Source: Pedobacter sp. FW305-3-2-15-E-R2A2
GTDB lineage: Bacteria > Bacteroidota > Bacteroidia > Sphingobacteriales > Sphingobacteriaceae
NCBI RefSeq assembly: GCF_038446955.1
Contig: NZ_CP151803.1
Span: forward strand, 3,162,001 to 3,226,000
Direction: 5' to 3'
Length of the DNA: 64,000 bases
Position 1 is the stretch's first letter. Every line of letters begins with the position of its first letter. Shown here in pieces: positions 27,217 through 39,300 of this stretch. The position numbers and the translations under genes are program-made. The notes beneath the pieces were generated by a model. The model saw only the letters and a program-made list of their open reading frames with translations. It was not told the origin of the DNA and made no database searches.

Positions 27217-28425
27217 TTATTTTTCAATAATAGCATCTATATAGCGTCTTTCGGCTAAACGGTCACTCATAAAATCTATAAACATTTGTGTGGTATAATG
27301 CTCACATTCCACTTGATTATCCTCTCTGTCTCTTTCTTCTGTTGTTAATTCATTCAGTACAGCGACTTCAGACTTGCCGTCTACTGACCTCAGTAGCAAA
27401 CAGTCAACTAAGGGAGAGTTATTCCACCAATGATTGGCATTTCGATTGCCGTAATTGTACTTACCCGTATAAGTCACAATGATGGGAATATCATGATGTT
27501 TTATGCCTTTCTTTGATAGGTGGTTATATATTCCTGATGCACAATGCAAAAGACCAGTACAAGGTCCAAATATAATTTTAACCTGGTGTGCACTGATTAA
27601 ACTCAAATCCTGTCTCAATTTATTAGCTTCGGAATATATAATCCGGGATTCAAGTGTTTCGCCGAGTACGGCTTTATAAAACTCCTTTTTACCAATGTTC
27701 TTTTCATCGAAGATTAATATCTTGCTTTTCGGTAAGCTTAATAAATATTTCAAAAATTTAGAATAAACCGGAAATGCCATCAGCTTATCCCTTTTAGAAG
27801 CAGAATCAACCATAATAAATAGATTTTCGTCTTCTGCTAAACCTTTCTCTTTTAACCAGCTGTTTGCCCATTCTCTTTCTTCTTCCATTATATACAATTC
27901 GCGAACATTCTGTTCCATTGTATTTTCAAAAAAAGCAACAAATTCTTCAAACTTGGGGAATATAAAATCAGGATAATTTCCATCAGAAACAACTATTTTA
28001 GTCCCGTTTGAGATGAGTTCTTTAGAAATTGAAAACACCTTCATTTTAACTTTACCATTTGAAATTTCCTCACCGTAACGCACATGAAGATGTTTTAAAA
28101 GATTGAGTTCCTCGTGGATCAAACAAATAACCATATCATAAGATTCGAATGGAATCTCAGCCCATTGACGTTGAACTAAAATATCTAAATTTGGATTATT
28201 TTGAATGAGGGCATGATAACATTCAGCAAAGTCCTTGTTTACGAAATTCATCGTTACTTTTGCGTTCGGAAAAAATACTTTCAGACCTGCCAGATAATGA
28301 ATTCTGATAATTGAATCGCCTATAAAAAGAACAGGCTCTTCATAAAGAACAATGATATTTTTCACTTCATCCCGATGGTATTGTTTATTGTTCTCGACAA
28401 TCTTAGCTAAAGTTAAATTATGCAT
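27217..28425 (-). CDS. GT9-like glycosyltransferase
   Basis: This 402-residue soluble protein has a two-domain GT-B-like pattern. The N-terminal half starts VKNIIVLYEEPVLFIGDSIIRIHYLAGLKVFFPNAKVTMNF, which parallels the opening strands of heptosyltransferase-type GT9 enzymes. The C-terminal half has a Rossmann-like strand KSKILIFDE, and IIFGPCTGLLHCASGIYN at 285-300 corresponds to the GT9 donor-site G-x-x-T-G-L-x-H motif. A polar linker connects them. It is a paralogue of the divergent gene at 28732, sharing motifs such as E-E-x-E-x-x-W-A-N-S-W-L and FGPCTGL. It lies upstream of the fusion glycosyltransferase on the same strand, with a 236-base gap. Substrates are unknown. Confidence 0.68.
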   Translation of the reverse strand: MHNLTLAKIVENNKQYHRDEVKNIIVLYEEPVLFIGDSIIRIHYLAGLKVFFPNAKVTMNFVNKDFAECYHALIQNNPNLDILVQRQWAEIPFESYDMVICLIHEELNLLKHLHVRYGEEISNGKVKMKVFSISKELISNGTKIVVSDGNYPDFIFPKFEEFVAFFENTMEQNVRELYIMEEEREWANSWLKEKGLAEDENLFIMVDSASKRDKLMAFPVYSKFLKYLLSLPKSKILIFDEKNIGKKEFYKAVLGETLESRIIYSEANKLRQDLSLISAHQVKIIFGPCTGLLHCASGIYNHLSKKGIKHHDIPIIVTYTGKYNYGNRNANHWWNNSPLVDCLLLRSVDGKSEVAVLNELTTEERDREDNQVECEHYTTQMFIDFMSDRLAERRYIDAIIEK

Positions 28426-28731
28426 ACTTATTAGAGTTTAAATTCTTATTGGTTCAGTAGGTGGATCTGGAAATATAGCTGGTAATAAAAATCCTTCATC
28501 AAGAAATTACTTTAGTAGTAAAGTTGCTCTTAATTTAAAAATAAATCAATAATAATTGTTTTATTTTCTAATGTTTTGTTTGTATTATTGAAAAGTGAAT
28601 GTTTTTATTTCAGAACATTGCGTCTATAAAACAAGCAGGCCTAATTGAACTTTATCATCTAAACCTTGTCAGGTTTTTGTTAAAGGAGATCAGGTAACGA
28701 GGCGGGGGATATCATAAAACAATATTAAAAC
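28426..28731. other. Divergent intergenic region between the two GT9-like genes
   Basis: These 306 AT-rich bases must hold the promoters of both divergent GT9-like genes. Start-less open stretches exist on both strands near 28440-28550 (one ends FLLPAIFPDPPTEPIRI) but lack ATG codons. A TTTTGTTTGTATTATTGAA stretch near 28571 resembles a similar stretch at 54599. No palindrome or precursor-like gene was found. Confidence 0.45.
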
Positions 28732-29874
28732 ATGCCACAAGAAGCCGTAAGCCACTCACAAGATCCTATAGATTCCTATTTGTCCATAAAAAAAGTTTTG
28801 ATTTTGTATGAAGAGGAATTGCCTTTTTTGGGAGATTGTTGTTTACAATTCGATAAGCTAAGATACTTTAAGTCCTTTCTTAATGAAGCCTACATTCAAT
28901 TGAACTTCAGGGAAGTAAAAAACTCAAAATATCATGAAAGTCTGCTTAAAAACAATCAATATGTTGACGAAATATCAATATTAAGTTGGGATGATATTGA
29001 ATTTGAAACCTTCGATATTATTTTTTGTGTTTCTCATAAAGAACCAGATCTGGCCGATTTTTTAAAACAGAAATACAGCAATCCATTGTCGCCTGAAACG
29101 ATCGGACTTCCTGTTTATTCCTTAACGGATTTACTACTAAGGGCACGTATAAATGTAGATTATGTTTTCCCGGTGAAGGAGGATTTAGCAAGCTATTTGA
29201 AAAACACGGGGCCGGGAGAATTGTATATTAATGAAGAGGAAAGAAAATGGGCAAACAGCTGGCTGGAGCGAAAGGGGGTGGCACCTGACGAAAATCTATA
29301 CGTCATATTAGATTCTGCGGGATCAAAGCTAAAGCAATTGCCTATCCAGGTTCATTTTGGACTTTTGAAGGCGCTGTTGGAAAAACCAAAAACTAAAATC
29401 TTAATTTTCGATGAAATGAACCTTGGCAAGGAAACGTTTTATCGGGGATGGCTTGGCGTCGATAAAGCTTCAAATTTAATTTTTTCGAACGGGCTCACGC
29501 TTAGAGAAGATTTATGTTTGTTAAGTTCAACGTACATAAAAATGATCTTCGGCCCATGTACCGGACTGATGCATTGTTCTTCGAGCATTTACAATTTTTT
29601 CAAAGCACAAGGTTTGCCAATTGAGAATATTCCCTTATTGGTGGTATATACCGGAGACATGGGCACTTCATCTTACATCGTAGACGAGTGGTGGGGGGCA
29701 TCGCCATTGATTAATTGCCTGATGTTAAAAAAGACAGGTGAGACTAAAAAAATTACATTGCTTGGAAATATGTCTGATGGTGAAGAAAAATTACCACAAC
29801 TGCCTTGCTCGGAATACACCGTTCAATTGCTATCAGATTTCTTAATACCCAAATTAGGTTTTACTTCAAAGTAG
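28732..29874 (+). CDS. GT9-like glycosyltransferase paralogue
   Basis: This 380-residue protein is a paralogue of the gene at 27217. It has the same opening (KVLILYEEELPFLGDCCLQ), the shared central motif NEEERKWANSWLERKG, a second-domain strand KTKILIFDEMNLGKETFY and the GT9-type donor loop IFGPCTGLMHCSSSIYN at 272-288. No signal peptide or membrane segment is visible, so it should be cytoplasmic. It is transcribed away from its paralogue and toward the NRPS cluster, but a 480-base gap separates it from NRPS 1. It may glycosylate the product of the neighbouring fusion enzyme, or it may serve a surface glycan. No direct evidence separates these. Confidence 0.68.
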   Translation: MPQEAVSHSQDPIDSYLSIKKVLILYEEELPFLGDCCLQFDKLRYFKSFLNEAYIQLNFREVKNSKYHESLLKNNQYVDEISILSWDDIEFETFDIIFCVSHKEPDLADFLKQKYSNPLSPETIGLPVYSLTDLLLRARINVDYVFPVKEDLASYLKNTGPGELYINEEERKWANSWLERKGVAPDENLYVILDSAGSKLKQLPIQVHFGLLKALLEKPKTKILIFDEMNLGKETFYRGWLGVDKASNLIFSNGLTLREDLCLLSSTYIKMIFGPCTGLMHCSSSIYNFFKAQGLPIENIPLLVVYTGDMGTSSYIVDEWWGASPLINCLMLKKTGETKKITLLGNMSDGEEKLPQLPCSEYTVQLLSDFLIPKLGFTSK

Positions 29875-30354
29875 AAGTTGATCCACGTTAAAATTTCCTT
29901 CAATGAAGGTACAGTTGATATTTTATTTAATCAAAATGATGAGATAGGATTATAAAATAATGACTTTGGAAAAAATATATTTGGAATATTAATTATTATT
30001 TGTAGCATTGCATTACTAATATCACATCATAAATTTTATCTTTTTAGGAATCAAATGTGATAAGCGTTTAGCGAAGCTTTGTTCAAGAGCGATTGAATGC
30101 TAAAGTTAGTCTTGTCTAACATTCGCGATCTGATTAAGACCCTTTCCGTAAATTTTTCTTTTAATCGTTTGAAGTGTTTAATAATACTTCTATACTGTAG
30201 TTATCAGGTTTTTATTATTTATTCGACTGAATTTCAGAACAAAATCAATTTCTATTATTGGTTTTATTAGAAACGAACAGGTTCCTGTATCGTTGACCAT
30301 AGTTCATTAAGTTTTTTATCTATTCATTTAGCAATAAAGTATAATATTATCAGT
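29875..30354. other. Long non-coding region upstream of NRPS 1
   Basis: These 480 AT-rich bases carry no frame with coding character. The shared intergenic element lies at 30057-30078, about 280 bases before the NRPS start. The spacing is almost the same as for the element before the acyl-AMP ligase gene. The region probably holds the promoter and a long untranslated leader for the biosynthetic operon. Confidence 0.5.
30057..30078 (+). promoter_or_regulatory. Shared intergenic element, copy 2
   Basis: GTGATAAGCGTTT-AGCGAAGCT, matching the copies at 27112 (minus) and 54673. It is followed 17 bases later by AATGCTAAA, as in the 54673 copy. It is oriented toward NRPS 1. Confidence 0.35.
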
Positions 30355-33300
30355 ATGATCGAAGACTTCATTGATCAATTAATACAGCTGGATATAAACA
30401 TAGAGTTGTTTAATCAGAATAAATTACGGATTCGTGAGGGATCAATTAAGATCTCCAGCGATATTTTGAAAGAAATTGAATCTAAGAAAAAAGAGATTGT
30501 GATTTATTTGAAAAAAAACAAATCAATCCGACTTTTTTCTCCTATTCCATTGGTTGATCAATCTTCGGAATATGTATTGTCGTCATCTCAACGTCGTTTG
30601 TGGATATTGAGTCAGTTTAGTGATGGCAATGTCGCTTATAATATGCCTGGTGTTTACGTGTTTGAAGGTGCGCTGGATATGGCGGGTCTTTCTCATGCTT
30701 TTTCTGCGCTGATTGAGCGTCATGAGATTTTGCGTACCGTTTTTCGGGACAATGAATCGGGTGATGTCTGCCAGGTCATTTTAAGTACGGAGGAACTTGG
30801 TTTTAGTATTGCTGAAACAGATCTGCAGGAAGTAGCAGGTCAGCAGGAGCAGGTTCAGGAGTTGATTGCAAAAGATTTTCGCGGGACATTTGATCTTGCC
30901 CTGGGGCCATTGCTTCGTGCCGGTGTTTACCGTTTAGAAGCTGACCGCTGGGTTTTCACCTATGTGATGCACCATATCATCAGCGATGGCTGGTCAATGG
31001 AGATTTTAATTAAGGAATTACTGGCCTATTATAATGCCTATGTTCATGGATCTGAACTTGTACTTTCTGCCTTGCGTATTCAATATAAAGATTATTCCGC
31101 CTGGCAGCAGAAGGAACTTAATGAGGGAGTGTTAAGCCGGCACCGGAGTTATTGGCTGCAGCAATTATCAGGTACCGTTCCTGTACTGAACCTGGCCACA
31201 GACCGGCCTCGTCCGCTGGTCAAGACTTATAACGGCGGACAAGTGCATGTTGCTTTGGATGAGCTGGCTGTGTCGGGTTTACGTGTACTGGTACAATCAG
31301 CCGGGGCTACAGATTTTATGGGAGTACTTGCAGCGGTGAATGCCCTGCTTTACCGTTACAGTGGTCAGGATGATCTGATTGTGGGGAGTCCTATCGCCGG
31401 CCGTAACCACTCTGATCTGGAAGACCAGATTGGTTTTTATGTGAACACGCTTGCTTTACGCAGCCGCATTGGAGAGGGGGAGAGTTACCGGTCACTGCTG
31501 GAGCAGACCCGGGAGATTACCCTGGGGGCTTATGAGCATCAGGTATATCCTTTTGATGAGCTGGTGAATGATCTTCGTTTGCCGGTTGACCGAAGCCGCA
31601 ATCCGTTATTTGATGTGATGGTGGAGTTACAACATGTCGAAAGTTCCCAGGAAACTGAGTCTGAGGTAAATAAAATCCAGATAAATAGTTATACACATGT
31701 CGTAAGTAAATTTGATCTGCGTTTTGTGTTTTACGCAGGAACATCTGGGCTCAGTTTATTAATAGAATATAACAGTGACTTGTATGACCGGGATACGATC
31801 ACGCGCATGGGCAGCCATCTGAGCTTGCTGTTGTCTGAAATGGTGGATTCCCCGGAAGCACCGATTTCAACGCTGAGCTATCTTTCCGCTGCTGAGCGTG
31901 AGCAGTTATTGTCTGATTTTAATGCTACGGATGCACCTTATCCTGCTGATCAGACGTTGGTCTCCCTGTTTAAGGAACAGGTTTTACTTCGTCCTTCTGC
32001 CATAGCAGTTGTTTATCAGGAAAAAGCGCTGAGTTATGCAGAAGTTGATGCTGCTTCAAACCGTTTGGCACATTACCTGCTATCGGCACATGTTATCGGT
32101 AAGGATACACTGATCGGAATCAGACTGGAGCGTTCGGAGTGGATGATCCTTGTGATCCTGGGTATTCTGAAATCGGGTGGGGCTTATGTTCCAATCGATC
32201 CTGAATATCCACAGGACCGGGTTGATTATATTGTTGGCGACAGTGGCTGTGTTTTGGTGATCGATTCAGAATGGTTGTCTGAGTTCCTGCTGGAGGGGGC
32301 TTCCTTTAGCGAGGATGAAGTAATTGTTGAGCGGAAGGCTTCTGACCTGGCTTATGTGATTTATACCTCGGGTTCTACCGGGCTTCCCAAAGGGGTGATG
32401 GTAGAACATGGAGGGGTCATCAACCGGATTGACTGGATGTGGCGTTATTATGGGTTTAGTTCTTCACTGGTTGTTCTTCAGAAGACGAGTTATACGTTTG
32501 ATGTTTCAGTAGGAGAGATCTTTATGCCTTTGTGCTGGGGTGCAAAGATGATTCTTTGTAGTGGAGGTGATGTGGCGGTGCCGGAACGGATTCTCCGCCT
32601 GATCACTGAGCATGGGGTTAGCTATGTTCATTTTGTGGCAGGCATGCTGAATAGTTTTATGTCCTGGGCATTTGAACAGGAAGATGTGGCGCTTCGTTTA
32701 AGCAGCCTGACTGCCCTGGTGACCAGTGGAGAGGCACTTAGCCTGGATACTGTACAGAAGTGGTACCGTAAGTTGTCTGTTCCCATATACAATTTATATG
32801 GTCCTACCGAGGCCTCTATTGAAGTAACCCATTATGAACCCCTGGCCGCTGATCAGCTGGTGCCTATCGGGAAGCCGATTTCAAATATACAGATTTACAT
32901 TGTTGAGCGTCATGGAGATTTGAGTCCTGTGGGTGTTGCCGGTGAGATTTGTATCGCCGGGGTTGGCGTTGCGCGGGGTTATCTGAACCGTCCTGAGTTG
33001 AGTGCAGAGAAGTTTGTACCGAATCCTTACCAGCGTGCGGAAGAAAAGCTGCAGGGGCTGAATGAACGGATGTACCTGACCGGAGATCAGGGAAGGTGGC
33101 TTAGTGATGGAAACATTGAATTTCTGGGCCGCAAGGATGACCAGGTCAAGATCCGTGGTTACCGTATTGAGCCCGGAGAGATTGAGAACGCTTTGCAGGG
33201 GTATCCGGGGATGGTTTCTGCTGTAGTGGTTGCCCGTAAGGGGACTTCAGCAGAGCAGGAGCTGATCGCCTATGTGGTGAGTGGTTCAGTGCTGGTAATT

Positions 33301-36300
33301 CAGGAACTGCGTGCCTACCTGGGCAGTAAACTTCCTTCCTATATGGTCCCTTCCCATTATGTACAGCTGGACTCATTGCCGCTGAATGCCAGCGGGAAGA
33401 CCGACCGCAAGGCATTGCCTGACCCTGAGGGCTTAGGTATGGCCAGTGGAGTGGCATATGTTGCCCCGCGTACAGAGCCTGAAGAAAAACTGGCTGCGAT
33501 CTGGAGTGAACTGCTTGAGGTGCCTCAGGAACGTATTGGTATTGATGATGATTTCCTGAATCTTGGCGGTCACAGTCTGAAGATGATCCGTTTGAGCAGC
33601 CAGATTTATAAAATATTTGGGGTAAAGACGGGGCTTCAGGAGCTTTTTAGTAAGACAACACTTTGCGCACAGGCAGCGCTGATTACAGCTGGAAAAAAAG
33701 AAGCTTTTTCAGATATTCCGTTGGTAGACCTGTCTTCGGATTATGTATTGTCCTCCTCTCAGCGTCGTTTGTGGATCCTGAGCCAGTTTGGCGATGGTAA
33801 TATGGCTTATAATATACCCGGAGTTCATCTGTTTGAAGGTACTTTAGACCTGGGCGGTCTTTCCCATGCTTTTACTGCGCTGATTGAGCGCCATGAGATT
33901 TTACGTACCGTTTTTCGCAATAATGAATCCGGTGATATCCGTCAGGTTGTTTTAAGTGCTTCTGAATCTGGGTTTAAGATTTCGGAACACGACCTTACAG
34001 AAGCATCTGATCAGCAGGACCGTGTTCATGAGCTGATAGCAAAAGATTTCCGTGAAACATTTAATCTTGCCCTTGGACCACTGCTTCGTGCCGGTGTTTA
34101 CCGTTTGGGCGCAGATCGCTGGGTTTTCACTTATGTGATGCACCACATCATCAGCGACGGCTGGTCGATGGAGATCCTGATTAAAGAGTTGTTGGCCTAT
34201 TATAATGCGTATGTCAGCGGGTCAGCACTTGAGCTTTCCGGGTTGCGCATTCAGTATAAAGATTATGCTGCATGGCAGCAGAATGAGCTTAATGGCGCTT
34301 CACTGAGCAGACACCGGAGTTACTGGCAGCAGCAGTTATCGGGAACACTTCCGGTACTGGAACTGGCTACAGACCGTCCCCGTCCCGCGGTGAAGACGTA
34401 TAACGGCGGACAGGTTCAGGTGACTTTTGATCAGTCTGTTCTTTTGGGTTTACAAAGCCTGATGCAATCAGAAGGGACGACACTTTTTATGGGGGTGCTT
34501 GCAGGTGTTAATGCATTGCTTTATCGCTATAGTGGTCAGGATGATCTGATTGTGGGTAGTCCTATTGCCGGCCGTAACCACTCAGACCTGGAAGACCAGA
34601 TTGGTTTTTATATAAATACACTGGTACTTCGCAGCCGCATAGGCGAAGGGGAGAGTTACCGTTCGCTGCTGGAGCAAACGCGTGAAGTTACCCTTGGAGC
34701 TTATGAACATCAGGTGTACCCTTTTGATGAACTGGTGAGTGACCTTCGTTTAGCTACAGACCAGAGCCGCAATCCGTTATTTGATGTGCTGGTTGAGTTG
34801 CAACACGTTTCGGATTCCGGAGAATCAGGGAACAGGTTGGGTGATGTTCAGGTTAGTGGCTACAATAGCGGTGGTATGGATGTGATGAGTAAGTTTGACC
34901 TGCGTTTTATCTTCCAGTCGGGACAAGGAGAAGAATTACATTTAAATATAGAATATAACCGTGATTTGTATGATCGTGAGACGGTTATACGTATGGGTGG
35001 GCATTTGAACGCGTTGTTGTCAGAGATGATCATTTCTCCTGATGCAGCATTCTCAGGTTTGGATTATCTGAGTATTGCCGAGCGTGAACAGTTACTGTAT
35101 GGATTCAATGCGACCGATGTTTCCTATCCGGCTGGGCAGACCGTGGTTTCTATGTTCCGGGAGCAAGTTTTACTTGATCCCGCTGCTATAGCGGTTGTTT
35201 ACCGGGACCGGGAATTGAGTTATGCTGAAGTTGATGCTGCATCCGACCGTCTGGCACACCACCTGGTTTCCAGCCATGGTATCGGGGCTGATGTGCTGGT
35301 TGGTTTGCTGGTGGAGCGTTCGGATTGGATGATCATAGGGCTTCTTGGAATCCTGAAATCAGGCGGGGCTTATGTTCCGATTGATCCTGCTTATCCCAAA
35401 GAACGCATCCGTTATATGGTGGAAGATGCAGGCATCGGATTACTGCTGACCCAGACCGATTACATGTTTGAGCTGGATTATTACCAGGGGGCTCTTTTTG
35501 CGGTGGATGTCCAGTTGTCAGGGTTGGATGAGGTATCCGGTGAGCTTCTTCCATGCCGGGCTTCAGATCTGGCTTATGTGATTTATACCTCCGGATCTAC
35601 AGGTCAGCCAAAAGGGGTGATGATTGAGCATGGCAGTTTAATGAATTATCTTAACTGGTGTTCCGGATATTATTTTGATGATGGGCTATCGGGTCATTTT
35701 GGACTTTACACCTCCCTGTCGTTTGACCTGACTGTAACGAGTATTTTTTGTGGATTGCTGAGTGGCAGAGGGCTTTTTGTTTATGACCAGGATCAGGAGC
35801 TGGGTTCGATCCTGAGTGACAGTTTCAGCAGCTCCCGGGGGATTGACAGCATCAAGCTGACCCCTTCTCATATTGAGGTGCTGAAACATTCAGGACTGGT
35901 TTCGGGGAATATCAGCTGTGCAATTGTAGGGGGAGAGGAGGTTAGTGTTGCTCATGTTGATGTTTTGAAGGGCATTAATTCAGATATGCGGATTTATAAT
36001 GAGTACGGTCCCACAGAATCTACAGTGGGTTGTATTGTAAGAGAACTGCAAAATGATGGTTCCCGCATTTTGATTGGGAAGCCGGTTTCCAATACACGTA
36101 TCTATATTACCGACCGTGATGGCGGGTTGACTGCAGTGGGTGTTGCCGGAGAGATTTGTATCAGCGGGGCTGGTCTGGCACGTGGTTACCTGAACCGTGC
36201 GGAGTTGAGTGCAGAGAAGTTTGTCCCGAATCCTTACCAGCTTGCAGAAGAAAAGCTGCAGGGAATTAATGAACGGATGTACCTGACCGGAGATCAGGGG

Positions 36301-39300
36301 CGGTGGCTGAGTGATGGGAATATTGAATTTCTGGGGCGTAAGGATGACCAGGTCAAGATCCGTGGTTACCGGATTGAGCTTGGGGAGATTGAGGGGGTGC
36401 TACAGGGTTACCCTGATATGGTCTCTGTCGTTGTGATTGCACGCAAAGGTGTTTCGGGAGTCCGGGAACTGACCGCTTATGTAGTGAGTGGTTCAGTGCT
36501 GGTGATTCAGGAACTGCGTGCCTACCTGGGCAGTAGACTTCCTTCCTATATGGTTCCTTCCCATTATGTGCAGCTGGATTCATTGCCGCTGAATGCCAAT
36601 GGAAAGACAGACCGTAAAGCTTTACCCGATCCTGAGGGCATGGGTATGGCAAGCGGGGTAGTCTATGTTGCTCCGCGTACAGAGATGGAAGAAAAGCTGG
36701 CTGCGATCTGGAGTGAAGTTTTAAATATCCCCAAAGAACGTATCGGTATCCATGACAGTTTCTTTGATCTGGGTGGGGATTCGATTAAAGTATTGAGGAT
36801 GTTATTTGAAGTGAAAAGTCAATTAGATTTATATGTTGAGGTCGCTATAGTATATAATCATGACACCATATCAAAAATTGTATCTTATAATCACGATCAC
36901 GCAACGTTAATTAAGCAAAAAAATAATGATGATCGGGATGCCGAATCCTATATTATAGAGGAACTGGGCCACCTTAAGGAGGAATTTGTACATCTCGGAA
37001 GTAACACCGAAAATGTTGAGGACATCTATCCAATGAGTGATATTGAAATAGGTATGGTCTTTGAATCGCAAATAAACGAAGGACTTGGGGTATACCATGA
37101 CCAAAAAGTATTTTTTAGATCATTCATCGATTTTAATATTATACAGTTTGAGAATGCACTGCAATTGATGGTAGAAAAGCATCCGATTTTAAGAACATGT
37201 TTTAATCTGGATGAACTCAGTAAGCCAGTTCAAATTGTTTTTAAACAAATTCCAGTAGATGTTTACTATAAAGATATTAGTGCAAACACGCGGGAAGAAC
37301 AGGAAATAAAGATCCAATTTTTCTTAAAGTCCAGTTTAGACACACATTTCGATGTTACCAATGCTCCACTATGGAATATGAGTGCGTTTAACCTGGGTAA
37401 TAACAATGTTTTATTTGTTTTACAAACACATCATGCTATATTGGATGGGTGGAGCGAAATGTCTTTTGTAACAGAATTGAACAATATTTATGTAGAACTG
37501 GGAAAGGATGCTCATTACAAGCCAGATAAACTGGAATCGAGTTACAGAGATTCCGTTATCAAAAATGAAATAGACAATAGAGATCCTGTAATCAGAGATT
37601 TCTGGAAGAAGGAATTGTTAGGGTTTAACAGATTAAATCTGTTTACAGAACAGGAAAAGTTCGACAACTGGTTTAATGTTCTAGATAAAAATAGCTTTAA
37701 CCAACTTGAAGAAGCCGCCAAAAAGCTAAATACGAGTGTTAAAGTAATTAGCTTATCTGCTTTTACCTATTTACTAAGAGCATTAAGTAATGATAATGAA
37801 ATCACAACTGGTCTTGTAACCAATAACAGGCCTGCTCTGGAAGATGGAGATAAAATCTTAGGATGTTTCTTAAATACGGTACCACTATGTCTTTCTATTG
37901 AAGAATCTCAGACCAGCGGTGCTTATTTACAGAAAGTTGCAAGTAAATTAAATGAATTAAAAAATTATGAGAGGCTAAGCATTCTACAGATTGCTAATTT
38001 ACATGATCAACAACTTACCTCACCTAATCCATTTTTCGACACGCTATTTAATTATGTAGATTTTCATATCCTTGACTCCCTTGATGAGCAGCTATCAGAT
38101 AAAAAGACCGAAAATCTGGAACTACCAAAAGTAAGTAGCTTTATTCGCGGGAATACATTTTTTGATCTGGACGTTAATAAAACAGGTGGATCTCTTCTAT
38201 TATCGTTTACGTTACGTAAAAAGACGGTTTTTGGTTATTCAGCACAGGAAATAGGCGCTTTGTATCTGAAGATATTAAATTACCTGGTCGAATTTCCTAA
38301 AGCTACTTTACAGGATATTTCTTATCTCTCAGATCGGGAAAATGAACAATTGTTGAAAGAATTCAATGCTACAGAAGCAGCGTATCCAACAGATACCACA
38401 TTGGTCGATCTTTTTGAGGAACAAGTATTACGGACCCCAGACGCAATAGCGGTAGTATTCGAAGAAAAAGCACTTAATTATTCAGCGCTTAATGAAATCT
38501 CTAACCGTCTTGCACATTATCTTCGTTCTACCCATGGTATAGTTCGGGAAGAACTTATTGGAATTATGCTGGACCGTTCTGAGCAAATGATCATTGCTAT
38601 TCTTGGAATACTTAAATCAGGAGCCGCTTATGTACCTATTGATCCGGAATATCCTAAAGAACGGATAGATTATATGATTCGGGATAGTAAATGCCGGGTG
38701 GTTATTGATGAACAATACATGAAGGAATTTAACTTGATAAGTTCTTCATATGGTAAAGATAATCTTGCTACAGAGAAAACTCCGGAAGATCTGGCTTATG
38801 TGATTTATACCTCAGGATCTACCGGCCAACCTAAAGGTGTAATGGTTGAACACGGGGGATTGCTGAATTATGTTTATTGGTCGCTGGGACATTATTTTAA
38901 TGAAACATCTTCAGGTAATTTCGGGCTTTATACTTCATTGTCATTCGATTTGACTGTAACGAGCATCTTTTGTGCTTTGTTACGCGGTAAACGGCTTTTT
39001 ATTTATAATCAAAACGAGGAACTGGCCGAAATTCTAACGGATAGTTTTCAGAGGGAAAGCCATGTTGATAGTATTAAACTAACGCCATCACATATACAGT
39101 TATTGAAGCATTCTGGTATAACATCGTCATCCATCAATTGTGCGATTGTTGGGGGAGAACAGGTGACATCAGAACACGTAAGGATATTGAAAAATATCAA
39201 CCCTGGTATGCGCATATATAATGAGTATGGGCCTACCGAATCTACCGTAGGTTGTATTATCAAAGAACTTCAAACAGATGAACCGGTATTGATTGGTAAA

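Noticed and set aside
26981..30354. Search for a RiPP precursor peptide near the SpaB_C fusion
   Set aside because: All three intergenic gaps were read on both strands. Only start-less or very short frames were found, with no leader-like sequence or Gly-Gly site followed by Cys/Ser/Thr residues.
33146..33457. Long antisense open frames of 95-103 codons in the adenylation domains (also 36353-36652, 59781-60092, 62988-63287)
   Set aside because: They recur at the same place in each copy of a conserved A-domain end, and their protein is only the shadow of the sense codons. They have no features of their own.
30535..33700. Ornithine as the substrate of NRPS 1 A1 because of the D-V-G start of its code
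   Set aside because: Ornithine codes have Glu at position 278 and no Ser at 301. The His, Ser, Leu and Ile positions fit serine better, so only a weak Ser-like call is made.
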